A stretch of DNA of 64,000 nt from JAJDTR01 sp965220415 (GCA_965220415.1 OZ244829.1:5456001-5520000); one strand, 5' to 3'. Shown: positions 24,623-34,123, numbered from the stretch's first letter. The notes: generated by a model from the sequence alone, not told the origin. Numbers and translations are program-made.

Positions 24623-26677
24623 CTAGGCTATGTGAATAGCCTTGTCTCGGAGAAGCCGCCGCATAATTTTGTTGGATGCGGTTCGCGGCAATGAATCACG
24701 AACCACTACATCGTGAATCCTGAATAGGGGGTTGAGTTGTTTGCGAATCGCCTCTCGGAGAGCATCCCTTAATGAAGTTTTATCCGGATACGCATCTGGA
24801 AACAGGACAGCGTGAATAACCAACTGGCTGGGTCCTCCATCTTTGGGAGACATAGCCACGGCTGCGGTTTCACGAACGCCGCTTACGGTATTGAGAACCT
24901 GTTCAATCTCCGCCGAGCTGACTTTGATCCCGCCCAAGTTCATAGTGTCATCTACACGACCGTGTGCCCGGAAAAACCCGCCTGCCAGTCGTTCGATCTG
25001 ATCTCCGTGGCGCCGAAGCGGCGCAGTATCGGGCAAAGAGGGATTACCCTCAAAGTAGACATCATAGTGATCGCTTTTCAACAACTCTGTCGAAAGCCCC
25101 ATGGATGGCGGAATGAGAAAGACTTCCCCGTTGTCCGTGTGTTTTCCTTCCGCATCAAGTATGACAAGGTCGGAACCCAAAGCGGGCGTCGTGAAGGTGG
25201 CTGGCGCAGCAGGTTGAATGAGTGTGCCCGTGATGAAGCCACCGCCGATCTCCGTTCCCCCGCAGTATTCAATTATCGGTCGGTATTCCGCCAACGACAT
25301 AAGAAACTGCATGTCTTCCGGGTTGGAGCATTCGCCGGTCGAACTAAAGGCTCTAATCTTGCGCCAGTCAAGCCCTTTCATACACTCTGTGTTTTTCCAA
25401 GCTCTGACCAAGCTGGGCACAACCCCAAGCATCGTAACGCCGGCATCCTGTACAAACTCGCCAAACTCTCTTTCGGTTGGCAAGCCGTCATATAGCGCTA
25501 TCGTCCCCTGGTTGATGAGACTTGCGTAGATTAGCCAAGGTCCCATCATCCACCCGAGATTGGTGGGCCAAGCCAATACATCTCCAGGCTTAATATCGTG
25601 ATGCAAGTAGGCGTCAATCGCACACTTGATAGGCGTTGTATGTGTCCACGGTATGGCTTTGGGCGCTCCGGTGGTTCCGGAAGAGAATAGAATGTTCGTG
25701 TGTCCATGCGGGTGACAAGCGACCGATTTGAATTCATCGCAGTCACTCAGAAACTGCCCCCACGTCATATCTCCCGATCGAAAGTTGAGAGACAATGCCT
25801 CTTCCTCGTCAGAGGAAAGAATGATTGCTTTAGGCGCACCGGATGCAATCACTTTCTCGTATAGCGGTAACCGTTTTCCGCCGCGACAAATGTAATCTTG
25901 AGTAAAGACTGCTTTTGTGTCCGCTATTTTGAGACGGGTTTCTATCTCGTGCGGTGCAAAACTATCGGCAACCGATACTACCGTGCATCCGGCTTTAATA
26001 ATCCCCAAATAGATGGCAACCGACTCCGGTGTCATCGGCATGTCAACCGCAATCGAATCGCCTGCCGCGAATCCCGCGTTCGATAATGAATTTGCCACCC
26101 GATTCGACAAGGCATCGAGTTCGCTATAAGTCAAAACTGAAAAGGACGTTTTTTCCGATTTTGAGACGATCGCGAGAGCATTTCCCGGGGCGCCAAAGCA
26201 ACTGTCCGCGATATTCAACGTCGCCCCTGCGAGCCACTGCGGCGATTCAGCGCCGTGGGACAATTCTACAACCGCTTCAAACGGCTTATTGAACCGAATG
26301 TCCAGTCTATCTACCATCAGCTCAAAGAAACTAGCGCGATTTTCGACCGACCATGCGTGGAAATCTCCGTAAGATTTAATGCCCAATTCTCTCATCAATC
26401 CGGTGATATTTGCTTGTTGAACCTGATCATCAGAAGGGAACCAGGCTGGGGCGGGCCCATCGCGTGATGAATCCCAGTCGGAAAAAGCGCACTCATGCAA
26501 TAGCTTGTGCAGGGCAAATGGGTGAGAAGGCGTCAATACTTCATCGGTGATTCGCCGCCAGCATTCCGCAGAGGATAAGGATGAGAGCAGAGGATTTGCC
26601 CGCCGCAGTATCTTGGACGCGCCGGATTCGTCTAGTCCGCACTGAATAAGCTGGTCAAGTTTCAGTGGAGTAGCCAT
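24623..26677 (-). CDS. Acetoacetyl-CoA synthetase-like AMP-forming acyl-CoA synthetase
   Basis: A 684-residue enzyme of the ANL superfamily that activates a carboxylate via acyl-AMP. ILFSSGTTGAPKAIPWTH is the P-loop motif A3 (near residue 335). EYCGGTEIGGG is the A5 region. GRVDDTMNLGGIKVSS is the hinge, and LPRTASNKIMRR holds the C-terminal catalytic Lys. The long N-terminus fits acetyl- or acetoacetyl-CoA synthetases. The next gene, an apparent 3-hydroxybutyrate dehydrogenase, lies 82 bases upstream on the same strand. Together they would turn 3-hydroxybutyrate into acetoacetyl-CoA, which favours acetoacetate as substrate. Confidence 0.85.
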   Translation of the reverse strand: MATPLKLDQLIQCGLDESGASKILRRANPLLSSLSSAECWRRITDEVLTPSHPFALHKLLHECAFSDWDSSRDGPAPAWFPSDDQVQQANITGLMRELGIKSYGDFHAWSVENRASFFELMVDRLDIRFNKPFEAVVELSHGAESPQWLAGATLNIADSCFGAPGNALAIVSKSEKTSFSVLTYSELDALSNRVANSLSNAGFAAGDSIAVDMPMTPESVAIYLGIIKAGCTVVSVADSFAPHEIETRLKIADTKAVFTQDYICRGGKRLPLYEKVIASGAPKAIILSSDEEEALSLNFRSGDMTWGQFLSDCDEFKSVACHPHGHTNILFSSGTTGAPKAIPWTHTTPIKCAIDAYLHHDIKPGDVLAWPTNLGWMMGPWLIYASLINQGTIALYDGLPTEREFGEFVQDAGVTMLGVVPSLVRAWKNTECMKGLDWRKIRAFSSTGECSNPEDMQFLMSLAEYRPIIEYCGGTEIGGGFITGTLIQPAAPATFTTPALGSDLVILDAEGKHTDNGEVFLIPPSMGLSTELLKSDHYDVYFEGNPSLPDTAPLRRHGDQIERLAGGFFRAHGRVDDTMNLGGIKVSSAEIEQVLNTVSGVRETAAVAMSPKDGGPSQLVIHAVLFPDAYPDKTSLRDALREAIRKQLNPLFRIHDVVVRDSLPRTASNKIMRRLLRDKAIHIA

Positions 26678-26758
26678 ACAAAATGCCTTTGGTCCCGTTG
26701 GACTATCGACTTTCTATAACGAGAGGAGATTGGACCAAGTGTAGGTGTATTCGTTAAC

Positions 26759-27517
26759 CTAGCGTGCCGTCCAGCCTAGGTCAATCGCCCAGTCGGCGCC
26801 GGTTATAACTCCGGCTTCTTCGGAGCAGAGGTAGACGACGAGTGAAGCAATCTCCTCCGGCCGAATAAGTCGCTTAATTGCTGCCGGCGTCAGCATCACT
26901 TTTTCCAACACGTCATCGTGTGTAAGTTGGTGTGTCCGTGCCTGATCAGCAATCTGTTCCTCAACCAAGGGTGTCTTCACGTAGCCCGGACAGATTGCAT
27001 TCACGGTGATGCCGTGCGCTCCGCCTTCCAATGCGGCAGAGCGGGTGAAACCGATTAACCCGTGCTTTGCCGTAACGTAAGCGCTCTTGAAGGGGGATGC
27101 CACGCGCCCGTGAATTGAGGAGATGTTGATTATGCGTCCCCAACCGTTGGCTTTCATTGCTTGCCAGACATGTTGGGTTAGCAGGAAGGGCGCGGTAAGC
27201 ATGACGGCAATCATTTCGTCCCAGATTTCAGGCGGAAACGTCTCAATGGACTCGATATGTTGTAACCCGGCATTGTTGACCAAAATGTCAACTCTGCCGT
27301 ACTTTTTCAAGGTTTCGGCGATTAGTCGTTGACAATCTTCGCGTTGCGACAAGTCGGCTTGGACGAATCGAGCATTTATTTCGTCAGCAGCTACTTGACC
27401 GCCCACTTTGTCGATGTCAGCCACAACCACCCGGTCGCCTCTTTGAGCCAGCGCTTGAGCAATTGAGCGCCCGATGCCACTCGCCGCCCCAGTGACAATC
27501 GCAACACTTTGATCCAT
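26759..27517 (-). CDS. 3-hydroxybutyrate dehydrogenase-like SDR oxidoreductase
   Basis: A 252-residue short-chain dehydrogenase, starting at ATG 27517 (MDQSVAIVTG). TGAASGIG binds NAD, NNAG follows, and the Ser-Tyr-Lys triad lies in ISSIHGRVASPFKSAYVTAK. The C-terminal half (NAICPGYVKTPLVEEQI, then VLEKVML) is characteristic of D-3-hydroxybutyrate dehydrogenases. It precedes the acetoacetyl-CoA synthetase-like gene on the minus strand, forming a ketone-body or polyhydroxybutyrate-use unit. Confidence 0.88.
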   Translation of the reverse strand: MDQSVAIVTGAASGIGRSIAQALAQRGDRVVVADIDKVGGQVAADEINARFVQADLSQREDCQRLIAETLKKYGRVDILVNNAGLQHIESIETFPPEIWDEMIAVMLTAPFLLTQHVWQAMKANGWGRIINISSIHGRVASPFKSAYVTAKHGLIGFTRSAALEGGAHGITVNAICPGYVKTPLVEEQIADQARTHQLTHDDVLEKVMLTPAAIKRLIRPEEIASLVVYLCSEEAGVITGADWAIDLGWTAR

Positions 27518-27669
27518 CGTTAACCACCCTGCATCAGTTCCCATGCCATATCTTAAATCTTAACCTATTATTGAGTGTTATTCAACAGCCAAATCTTGGT
27601 ACCGACCTAGTGTGGCGAATTCTTCATATGGCATAGCAATTGTAAATCCCTTCCGTGCGGACAAATAAA

Positions 27670-27698
27670 TTGACATCGCTTGATTCACTTGTTAAAAT
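27670..27698 (+). promoter_or_regulatory. Strong sigma-70 promoter of the nusB operon
   Basis: TTGACA (27670-27675), 17-bp spacer, TAAAAT (27693-27698). Predicted start near 27705, 64 bases before nusB. Confidence 0.75.
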
Positions 27699-27768
27699 TT
27701 AATCGCTTCTACCAATGCAGCAGCATACCTCGTACGCAATTCGATGCAATCGAAAACATGTGAGACTG

Positions 27769-28218
27769 ATGAAACTGCGCACCAGAGCACGGGCATGTGC
27801 TCTCCAGATGTTATATCAAGCCGAGATAACACAGGATTCAATTGGCTATGTTCAGAAACTTTTCTGGCAATCGGAAAATGCCCCCGAGAATGTTCGAGAA
27901 TTCGCTAATCCTCTTGTCGAAGGTACGTTTGAACATCGGGAGACGATTGATGCGGCGATACGTTCTACCGCCGACAACTGGACACTGGAGCGGATGCCAA
28001 TCGTAGATCTCTGTATTCTACGTAGCGCTACGTATGAGCTCCTTTATCTCGTTGATATTCCTCCCGCGGTCTCAATTAACGAAGCAATTGAACTTGCCAA
28101 AACCTATAGCACTGACGATTCCCCGAAATTTGTAAATGGCGTTTTGGATCAAATCAAGGAGATAGCGCCGACGAAGACCGAATTGGAACACCTGCGAACC
28201 AGTGGAGGCATTAGTTGA
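27769..28218 (+). CDS. nusB: Transcription antitermination factor NusB
   Basis: A 149-residue all-helical RNA-binding protein that joins NusE (S10) at boxA during rRNA antitermination. Starts at MKLRTRARACALQMLYQAE. The second half holds ERMPIVDLCILRSATYELLY, IPPAVSINEAIELAKTYS and KFVNGVLDQI, all standard for NusB. The upstream in-frame extension lies close to the promoter and lacks a ribosome site, so ATG 27769 is used. The following gene starts inside its stop codon. Confidence 0.92.
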   Translation: MKLRTRARACALQMLYQAEITQDSIGYVQKLFWQSENAPENVREFANPLVEGTFEHRETIDAAIRSTADNWTLERMPIVDLCILRSATYELLYLVDIPPAVSINEAIELAKTYSTDDSPKFVNGVLDQIKEIAPTKTELEHLRTSGGIS

Positions 28219-30002
28219 CGCGATTCCGACGTATCCTGATTGGTGTTCTGATTCTGACGATACCTATTGTCACACATGCGCATCGGGAGATTAAATTCAT
28301 TCAAGAGTTTGGGGGAAAAGGAGAACGGGAGGGACAGTTCGCCGAGAATGTGCACATCGCTTTTGATCGAGAGGGCGGAATCTATATCACGGACACAGAC
28401 AATTTTAGGATTCAAAAACTCAATCCCCACGGACAACTTCAGTTTGAGATCCGGGCGAATGCGGAAGAGTTTGCGTTCATTAGTCCTACGGACATCGCTG
28501 TCGGGAAAGACGGCACGATCTATGTGATGGACTGGATCCTCATTCCAATTGAGGGTACGAACGACCCGAAAATCTTCAATTATGGTCCCTGTGTCCACCG
28601 GTTTGATGCGGAGGGAAAGTTTGTCGCCAGCCATCCAATTCGGAATCTCACACAGCGGGTAAAGTCACTTGAGTCCGCCGTGCCGGGGCTTGATGTGGAC
28701 GGAAATTATGCGCTCATCATCCCTCAAGGAGACGTGGAAAGATCCTTTCTACTGGCAGTCGATCAAAACGGGAGCATCTATGTTTTAGACACCGGAGTTA
28801 TCCATAAACTCGACGCTAACGGTCATACTGTTGCGACCTACCCGGTGTCTCAACCGAAAACGGGGCAGGCGATTAAAGCCGTGGATATGACGGTGGACGG
28901 GGCCGGGAACCTCTACCTCGTCGACAAAGCCGCCCATCGTATCCTGAAATATGATCCCGACGGGAAATACCTGACAGCATTCGGTCAATACGGAGACCGA
29001 GCAGGACAGTTTATCTCCCCATTCCTCATTTTTGCCCGAGACGATGGATCGATTCTGGTTGCCGATAGCGCCAAGTATAAATTGGATTACAAGTCAGATT
29101 TACCGAGGAGACAGCTCGATCCGTTTCAATTTGGGCGATTACCGTACCGCGCATTTCGGACGCGGATGCGCAGGGTTCAGCGGTTCGCACCCGATGGTGA
29201 ATATAAAGAGAAAACCCTAATCCGATTCGACAGAGAGAATGAGCTACACACGTATCTAAAGCTGATAGCAATCGATTACAACGAGAATTTGTACTTTCTC
29301 GACATGGAAACCCTGAAGTTCAGGAAATTCGCTCCGATCGGTGGATTCATCTCGTCCGCTTTCGAGGTGGAAGCCAAACTCGGCTACACATTCGAGATTC
29401 ATGACGCTGAGATTGACAATCAGGACGATCTTGACGCCGACCTTTATAGCGGTGCCGATTTTGATGAACGCCTCGTGCTGAACGAGGCGAGCACCAAATT
29501 CACACTCGCCTACCTTGTGAACGAGGACCTTCGGTGCTCAATCTCCAATACGCTGAGTTACCTGCGGATGTCGGACAAGAGTTTCTATCGTGCGCGGGAG
29601 TTTGAGGATTTCCGCGGGAGTTTCAATCAGGATGACGAGTCCAAGCAGACATTTTGGGATGATAGAATTGAGCTGGACCTTATTGTGACGCGCGATCATC
29701 GTCCGTACCATTACCGGGAGGCGAAGGGATTCCTTTACCTGAATGTCATACGCAACGATTACGTCAACGCCGCGCTTAGTTTATCCAACAATCGGCGCTT
29801 CGATTTCCGAGCGCGAATTTCAGACTGGGGCGGTGGCATTTATTACGACCTGAGCAGGGCGTTTCGGCTTCAGTTTGAAGTTAACCATTTCTTCGGCTAT
29901 AACACCTATATTTATATCGACGAGACGGACATTTTGTACGCAACCGGTTTCGTTGAGAGCGATTTCACAATGGCACTCTTGACAGTTGATGGCAGGTTTT
30001 AA
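28215..30002 (+). CDS. Secreted NHL-repeat propeller protein with barrel-like C-terminus
   Basis: A 595-residue protein starting with TTG (GGAGG 8 bases before it), in the overlap TTGA with the nusB stop. A signal peptide spans residues 1-22. Residues about 30-390 hold NHL-type blades (GGIYITDTDNFRIQKLNPHG, GTIYVMDWI, GNLYLVDKAAHRILKYDPDG, GSILVADSAKYKLD). After about residue 395 the sequence changes to alternating strands with aromatic girdles (GYTFEI, FTLAYLV, FLYLNVI, FRLQFEVNHFFGY) and ends in Phe. This suggests a propeller fused to an outer-membrane barrel. Function is unknown. It is in the nusB operon. Confidence 0.78.
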   Translation: MTRFRRILIGVLILTIPIVTHAHREIKFIQEFGGKGEREGQFAENVHIAFDREGGIYITDTDNFRIQKLNPHGQLQFEIRANAEEFAFISPTDIAVGKDGTIYVMDWILIPIEGTNDPKIFNYGPCVHRFDAEGKFVASHPIRNLTQRVKSLESAVPGLDVDGNYALIIPQGDVERSFLLAVDQNGSIYVLDTGVIHKLDANGHTVATYPVSQPKTGQAIKAVDMTVDGAGNLYLVDKAAHRILKYDPDGKYLTAFGQYGDRAGQFISPFLIFARDDGSILVADSAKYKLDYKSDLPRRQLDPFQFGRLPYRAFRTRMRRVQRFAPDGEYKEKTLIRFDRENELHTYLKLIAIDYNENLYFLDMETLKFRKFAPIGGFISSAFEVEAKLGYTFEIHDAEIDNQDDLDADLYSGADFDERLVLNEASTKFTLAYLVNEDLRCSISNTLSYLRMSDKSFYRAREFEDFRGSFNQDDESKQTFWDDRIELDLIVTRDHRPYHYREAKGFLYLNVIRNDYVNAALSLSNNRRFDFRARISDWGGGIYYDLSRAFRLQFEVNHFFGYNTYIYIDETDILYATGFVESDFTMALLTVDGRF

Positions 30003-30027
30003 AGTCGCCCATCGGAAGGAGAATTTC

Positions 30028-30774
30028 ATGAGTCAATTCGTCGCTGATTTTGAAGCCTATATACCCGCCGAGTTTAACGGGGAAACGTATGGTAAATCCG
30101 GTGTTCTTGCCACGATGGATGAAGCAGGCATTGATGCCAGCGTGGTGTTCATCGGCGGGCTGCCGAGCGATCCGTGCGAAGAGAACGCGGGGCTATTGCA
30201 AGAGGTCAAAGGTGAATCGCGAATTCTCCCAGGTGCACTTATCAACCCAACGATGGGTAACCTAGCCACCGACGACCTCAAACGGTGCGTCGATCAGGGA
30301 GCGCGAACAGTTAAGCTGATGGCAGCCGGACACCGCTATCACCTCGATTCCGCGTGCGTTGATCCCGTGATGGAACTCGCAAACTCGCTCGGGATTCCCG
30401 CCACGATTCATTCAGGATCGCCGATGAGCGGGTGTTCGCCGGAATTCATCGGGACACTCGCAAAACGTCACCCGGATGTACCAATCATTATGGATCACAT
30501 GGGTTATCGCGAATGGATTGGGGGCGCCGTTCAGGCGGCGGTAGAAAATCCACAGATTTATCTTGGTACCACGCTCATCGCGGCAGCGGAACCAATCTCG
30601 GTTAAGGGCGTGGCGCGGGGCGGACAGGTCGGCGCCGATCGTATCGTGTTCGGATCAAACGCACCGTCGGGTGTTGCTACGCACGGCGTCAACGGTATCC
30701 GAAATATCGGTTTTACCGACGAAGAGGAATCGCTCATCTTGGGAGAGAATTTCAAGCGGATTTATGGGCTCTGA
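30028..30774 (+). CDS. Amidohydrolase-2-like TIM-barrel protein lacking the HxH motif
   Basis: A 248-residue protein starting at ATG 30028, with GGAGAA just before it. Its fold is suggested by GARTVKLMAAGHRYH, IPATIHSGSP, VPIIMDHMGYR and RIVFGSNAPSG. Active amidohydrolase-2 enzymes usually start with a DxHxH metal motif and end with an Asp in FGSD. Here those read ADFEAYIP and FGSN. Metal binding may be altered or lost. It overlaps the following methyltransferase gene by 11 bp. Confidence 0.72.
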   Translation: MSQFVADFEAYIPAEFNGETYGKSGVLATMDEAGIDASVVFIGGLPSDPCEENAGLLQEVKGESRILPGALINPTMGNLATDDLKRCVDQGARTVKLMAAGHRYHLDSACVDPVMELANSLGIPATIHSGSPMSGCSPEFIGTLAKRHPDVPIIMDHMGYREWIGGAVQAAVENPQIYLGTTLIAAAEPISVKGVARGGQVGADRIVFGSNAPSGVATHGVNGIRNIGFTDEEESLILGENFKRIYGL

Positions 30775-31312
30775 TAGTCGCCGACTGAAGCAGTTGCGGG
30801 GCAAACCGCTCAAGGATTACTTGAAGCAAGTCGAACATCCCGGGACGGATCTTGTCATCGTGTTGCAGGATGTGGAGGATCCCGTTAATGTTGGTGCCGC
30901 ATTCCGAATCGCGGATGCCTGCGATGCACGTGAACTCGCATTGACGGGAACGACCCCGGTACCGCCTCACCCTTCGATCGCAGGCATCGGGCGCGGCACA
31001 CATCGGCGCGTGAATTGGAGCTATTCGGATTCGGCGCCGGGGACGATTCAAGGGTTCAAGGAACGCGGGTATACTAGCTGCGCCATAGAGGTTGCATCGA
31101 ACTCCGCCCCCTATTACGAGGTTGAGTATCCGGAGAAGGTCTGCCTCGTGCTTGGAAACGAGTATTACGGGGTCGCGACGCGCACAATTTCCGTTTGTGA
31201 TATGGCGATTTATATCCCGATGTACGGAAAGGTGATGTCGCTGAACGTGCACGTCGCACTTGGGATTGCGGCGTACCATATTATTCATAGTAAGCGGATT
31301 AGGGAGCGATGA
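30764..31312 (+). CDS. SpoU/TrmH-family RNA 2'-O-methyltransferase
   Basis: A 182-residue trefoil-knot (SPOUT) methyltransferase acting on tRNA or rRNA ribose. VLQDVEDPVNVGAAFRIADA is motif 1 with the catalytic Arg. LVLGNEYYGV is motif 2, and IPMYGKVMSLNVHVALGIAAY is motif 3, which forms the SAM-binding knot. ATG 30764 overlaps the end of the amidohydrolase-like gene. Longer in-frame starts would lie deep within that gene. It is the last gene of the nusB operon. The nucleotide target is not predictable. Confidence 0.9.
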   Translation: MGSDSRRLKQLRGKPLKDYLKQVEHPGTDLVIVLQDVEDPVNVGAAFRIADACDARELALTGTTPVPPHPSIAGIGRGTHRRVNWSYSDSAPGTIQGFKERGYTSCAIEVASNSAPYYEVEYPEKVCLVLGNEYYGVATRTISVCDMAIYIPMYGKVMSLNVHVALGIAAYHIIHSKRIRER

Positions 31313-31368
31313 CGCGAGTTCCGGACGGAACGATCCATACAAACAAGTAATTCGGAACGATTTTGTAC

Positions 31369-31400
31369 TTGACAAAAACAGAGAGAGATAGAATTATATA
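31369..31400 (+). promoter_or_regulatory. Possible promoter of the porin-like gene
   Basis: TTGACA at 31369-31374 is followed after 17-20 bp by overlapping AT-rich candidates (AATTAT, TATATA). The -35 box is perfect but the -10 is ambiguous. Confidence 0.4.
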
Positions 31401-31491
31401 GTCCGTTTGCGACCATAATAACGGATGTTGATTCGTACAACAGGCTCACACGTTAGAGTGAGTGTTCTGAAAACCGAAAAGGAGATTAACG

Positions 31492-32541
31492 TTGAAAACA
31501 AACTATTGGCGTTGTCTGGGGCTAATCTCAGTCATTGTGTTTATAATAAGTTCGGCTGCGGCGCTTGCCGACGGTGGAAAGATTAGTGCCGTTTACTTCG
31601 GCGATTATTATTACATCGCCGCACATCACAACGAGGAACTAAAATCGCGCAACGGTTTCTGGACGCGCCGCGTCTACCTGACGTATGATCGGAAGTTGAA
31701 TGAGACGTTTTCGTCGCGAGTGCGTTTCGAAGTGAATAGTCCCGACGGACTGAAGGAGGGCGCCTCGGGAAAAAATGTTCCGTATGTGAAGGATGCCTAT
31801 TTGAAAATATCGCCGAAGGGCTCGTCGCACAGTATTCTTCTGGGGCGGTCCATTACACCGACATTTTCAGTGGTGCCTAAAGTATGGGGTTATCGAGCGG
31901 TTGAGAAGTCCATGCTTCTCATGCAAAAGTATGGCAGTACGCGGGACTTGGGTATTGCAGTGAAGGGCAAAGTGCCCGGAGTGGACATGCTGAGTTACCA
32001 CGCGATGGTTGGCAACGGCGCGGGCACGGGTGCCGAGACCAACAAATACAAGAGAGGGTATCTGTCAGCGACACTGAAACCCGCCAAAGGCGTCATCGTT
32101 CAGGGGTATGTTGACCTTGAGCCGCGGGGATCTGGCATGAGTCGCATGACCCTAATGGGATTTGTGGGATATCAAATGGAGGACTATCGGGCGGGGGTGC
32201 AGTTCGGCAACCAGATTCGAGGTCAAGGAGAAGGTGAGGAGGATGTGTCGATTCAAGGCGTGTCCGTCTTTGGGGCAGCCGCTGTCAAGCCCGACGAGAT
32301 TTGGGTGTTTGGGCGCTTCGACAAGATGTTGAGCGTAAACCCCGACGCGCCGAAAATCGCGTATACGCCGATGAGCGGCGACGCGAAGTCGAATACCCTC
32401 ATTGCAGGCTTGGACTACAGTCCGGCGAAGAACGTGCACATCATACCGAATGTGTTGATGTCCTTCTACGATTCACCCGAAGTGGGCGAGAAACCGGATG
32501 CGGATCTGATGGCGCGCGTGACTCTCTACTATAAGTTTTAG
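31492..32541 (+). CDS. Outer-membrane porin-like beta-barrel protein
   Basis: A 349-residue protein with a signal peptide (residues 1-26, ending AAALADG) and TTG start (GGAG 8 bases before it). Barrel strands alternate throughout (YFGDYYYIAA, FWTRRVYLTYDRKL, SILLGRSITPTF, AVYLD-like VIVQGYVDLE), and the chain ends YYKF, a typical terminal Phe for outer-membrane insertion. It resembles phosphate-selective or general porins of the O/P type. A phosphonate-type ABC transporter follows 0.3 kb downstream, so it may supply that transporter; this is inference. Confidence 0.78.
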   Translation: MKTNYWRCLGLISVIVFIISSAAALADGGKISAVYFGDYYYIAAHHNEELKSRNGFWTRRVYLTYDRKLNETFSSRVRFEVNSPDGLKEGASGKNVPYVKDAYLKISPKGSSHSILLGRSITPTFSVVPKVWGYRAVEKSMLLMQKYGSTRDLGIAVKGKVPGVDMLSYHAMVGNGAGTGAETNKYKRGYLSATLKPAKGVIVQGYVDLEPRGSGMSRMTLMGFVGYQMEDYRAGVQFGNQIRGQGEGEEDVSIQGVSVFGAAAVKPDEIWVFGRFDKMLSVNPDAPKIAYTPMSGDAKSNTLIAGLDYSPAKNVHIIPNVLMSFYDSPEVGEKPDADLMARVTLYYKF

Positions 32542-32848
32542 AGGCTGACATTCTTGTAGAGATACGTGTGTAATAAGAAACATTTATCGGTGAATTAATC
32601 GTGTATTTTGAGAGCTAATGACACTATTTTCTTCCCGATATTTGCCGAGTATGAATGGCGTCAATCCAATCATTCCAATGCGGGGCAAGGGGATCTCTAT
32701 CGCATTCGCTATTCGCTCATTTGATTCCCGCCTACTGGTTAGTTTCCTAGAGCAACGGATGGCATGAGTCTTTTCATTCTAGTATAGTATGATTGAAACG
32801 AAATTATACTCAATATTATTCAAACGAAAGGTTATAAGGGGGATTCTG
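32542..32848. other. Intergenic region with an interrupted palindrome
   Basis: No gene. Holds 36-bp unit copy 4 within arms GCGGGG and TCCCGCCTAC, and otherwise AT-rich sequence leading to the SBP gene. Confidence 0.5.
32690..32725 (-). repeat. 36-bp GATC-type micro-insertion unit, copy 4, inside a GTAGG palindrome
   Basis: On the minus strand it runs from ATCAAATGAGCGAATAGCGA to GATAGAGATCCC. Flanking arms on that strand are GTAGGCGGG and CCCCGC. Confidence 0.65.
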
Positions 32849-33727
32849 TTGAAAATTGACTTAAGAGAGGTATCGAGATTTGTTGTGATTGTGGCAATTA
32901 CCATGCTGTGTGCGTCCACTTCGTGGAGCCGTGAGCTAGTCTTTACGGCAATACCGGATCAGGACACGACGCGGCTAGAGCAGCGTTTCGGAAAAATAGC
33001 GGATTACCTATCGGAAAAACTGGGTATACCGGTGAGGTATATACCGGTAAAGTCGTACAGTGCATCGGTGCAGGCATTCAAGAATAACGAGGTTCAGCTC
33101 GCTTGGTTTGGAGGCTTATCGGGCGTTCAGGCGCGGCTTGGGGTGCCGGGATCAGTGGCAATTGCTCAAGGAGTAGAGGATCCCTATTTCATCTCGTATT
33201 TCATCGCTAACACGAGTACGGGATTGGCGTTCTCCGAAAAGTTTCCGAAGGACATCGCCGACAGAACCTTCACCTTCGGATCAAAAGGATCAACATCGGG
33301 GCGCCTCATGCCCGAGTTTTTTGTCCGAGAGGCATTTGAAAAGACGCCGGATGATATTTTCAAGCGTGTGGGCTTCAGTGGCGACCATTCCAAAACATTG
33401 GCTTTGGTACAGTCGGGTAGTTATGAGGTCGGCGCCATGAATTACAAGGTGTGGCGAAAAGAGGTCGAAGCAGGCAAGGTAGACCCAACGAAAGTGCAGG
33501 TCATCTGGCGCACGCCGCCGTACCCGGATTACAACTGGACGATCCGCGGGGATGCGGACGAGGCTTTCGGTGACGGATTCATCAAGAAGGTACAGCAGGC
33601 AATTACCGACATTGATGATCCGGCGATACTTGACGCATTCCCGAGAAAAAGTTTTATTCCTGCCGATAATTCGCTGTACCAGCCTATCTTGGATACCGCG
33701 ATTGAGGTTGGAATCATCAGGAAATAA
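32849..33727 (+). CDS. Phosphonate/phosphite-type ABC transporter substrate-binding protein (PhnD family)
   Basis: A 292-residue periplasmic binding protein. A TTG start at 32849 has AGGGGG 7 bases before it and begins a signal peptide ending near residue 27 (CASTSWS). PDQDTTRLEQRFGKIADYLS, VQLAWFGGLSGVQAR, FTFGSKGSTSGRLMPEFF and HSKTLALVQSGSYEVGAMNY match PhnD/PtxB-type proteins that bind phosphonates, phosphite or phosphate. The cognate ATPase follows 0.4 kb downstream and the permease 4.3 kb downstream. Confidence 0.88.
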   Translation: MKIDLREVSRFVVIVAITMLCASTSWSRELVFTAIPDQDTTRLEQRFGKIADYLSEKLGIPVRYIPVKSYSASVQAFKNNEVQLAWFGGLSGVQARLGVPGSVAIAQGVEDPYFISYFIANTSTGLAFSEKFPKDIADRTFTFGSKGSTSGRLMPEFFVREAFEKTPDDIFKRVGFSGDHSKTLALVQSGSYEVGAMNYKVWRKEVEAGKVDPTKVQVIWRTPPYPDYNWTIRGDADEAFGDGFIKKVQQAITDIDDPAILDAFPRKSFIPADNSLYQPILDTAIEVGIIRK

Positions 33728-33761
33728 AAGAAAGTCGTTCATGTTAAGAATAGGTGGGTGG

Positions 33762-33791
33762 AACCGAGTTTTTTTTCTTCAAAACTCGGTT
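33762..33791. repeat. Palindrome AACCGAGTTTT...AAAACTCGGTT
   Basis: An 11-bp perfect stem 34 bases after the SBP stop, so it could also act as a terminator. A second copy with the same stem is at 35385-35416. Confidence 0.55.
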
Positions 33792-33851
33792 TCTCAAAGT
33801 CTCTTTGCACTTTCTTTTGATATGAGCTAAGAAATTATCTGGCGATGCTTC

Positions 33852-33986
33852 TTAATGATTCATTCGCTAAGTGTATATGTCATCACTCGATGCTCTACAA
33901 TAACCCCGGTAGGTGCGGTTTCTAACCGCACCGATTCCAAAAACGTAAGGCGTATACATCAATTTTTTAGCGAAAGAACCACTTAA
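33852..33986 (+). mobile_element. MITE-like element B, copy 1 (135 bp)
   Basis: Starts TTAATGATTCATTCGCTAA and ends TTAGCGAAAGAACCACTTAA, imperfect inverted repeats flanked by or including TTA. The centre is the GTAGG palindrome GGTGCGGTT-TCT-AACCGCACC (33912-33932). Located 137 bp upstream of the ATPase gene. Confidence 0.7.
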
Positions 33987-34123
33987 TGTACCGATATTAA
34001 GATTAACATTTTGTCAGTAAGGTTCGGAGCAGTCCGCCTATTGGGGAATGGCGATTTGTGTTCCCTAGCCGAGGAATTACACCCGCTGTGCATCACACCT
34101 TTTATTCCGCATTCTCATAAGCC

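Noticed and set aside
30752..31375. Minus-strand frame of 207 codons
   Set aside because: It is antisense to the TrmH-family gene, which has all three SPOUT motifs.
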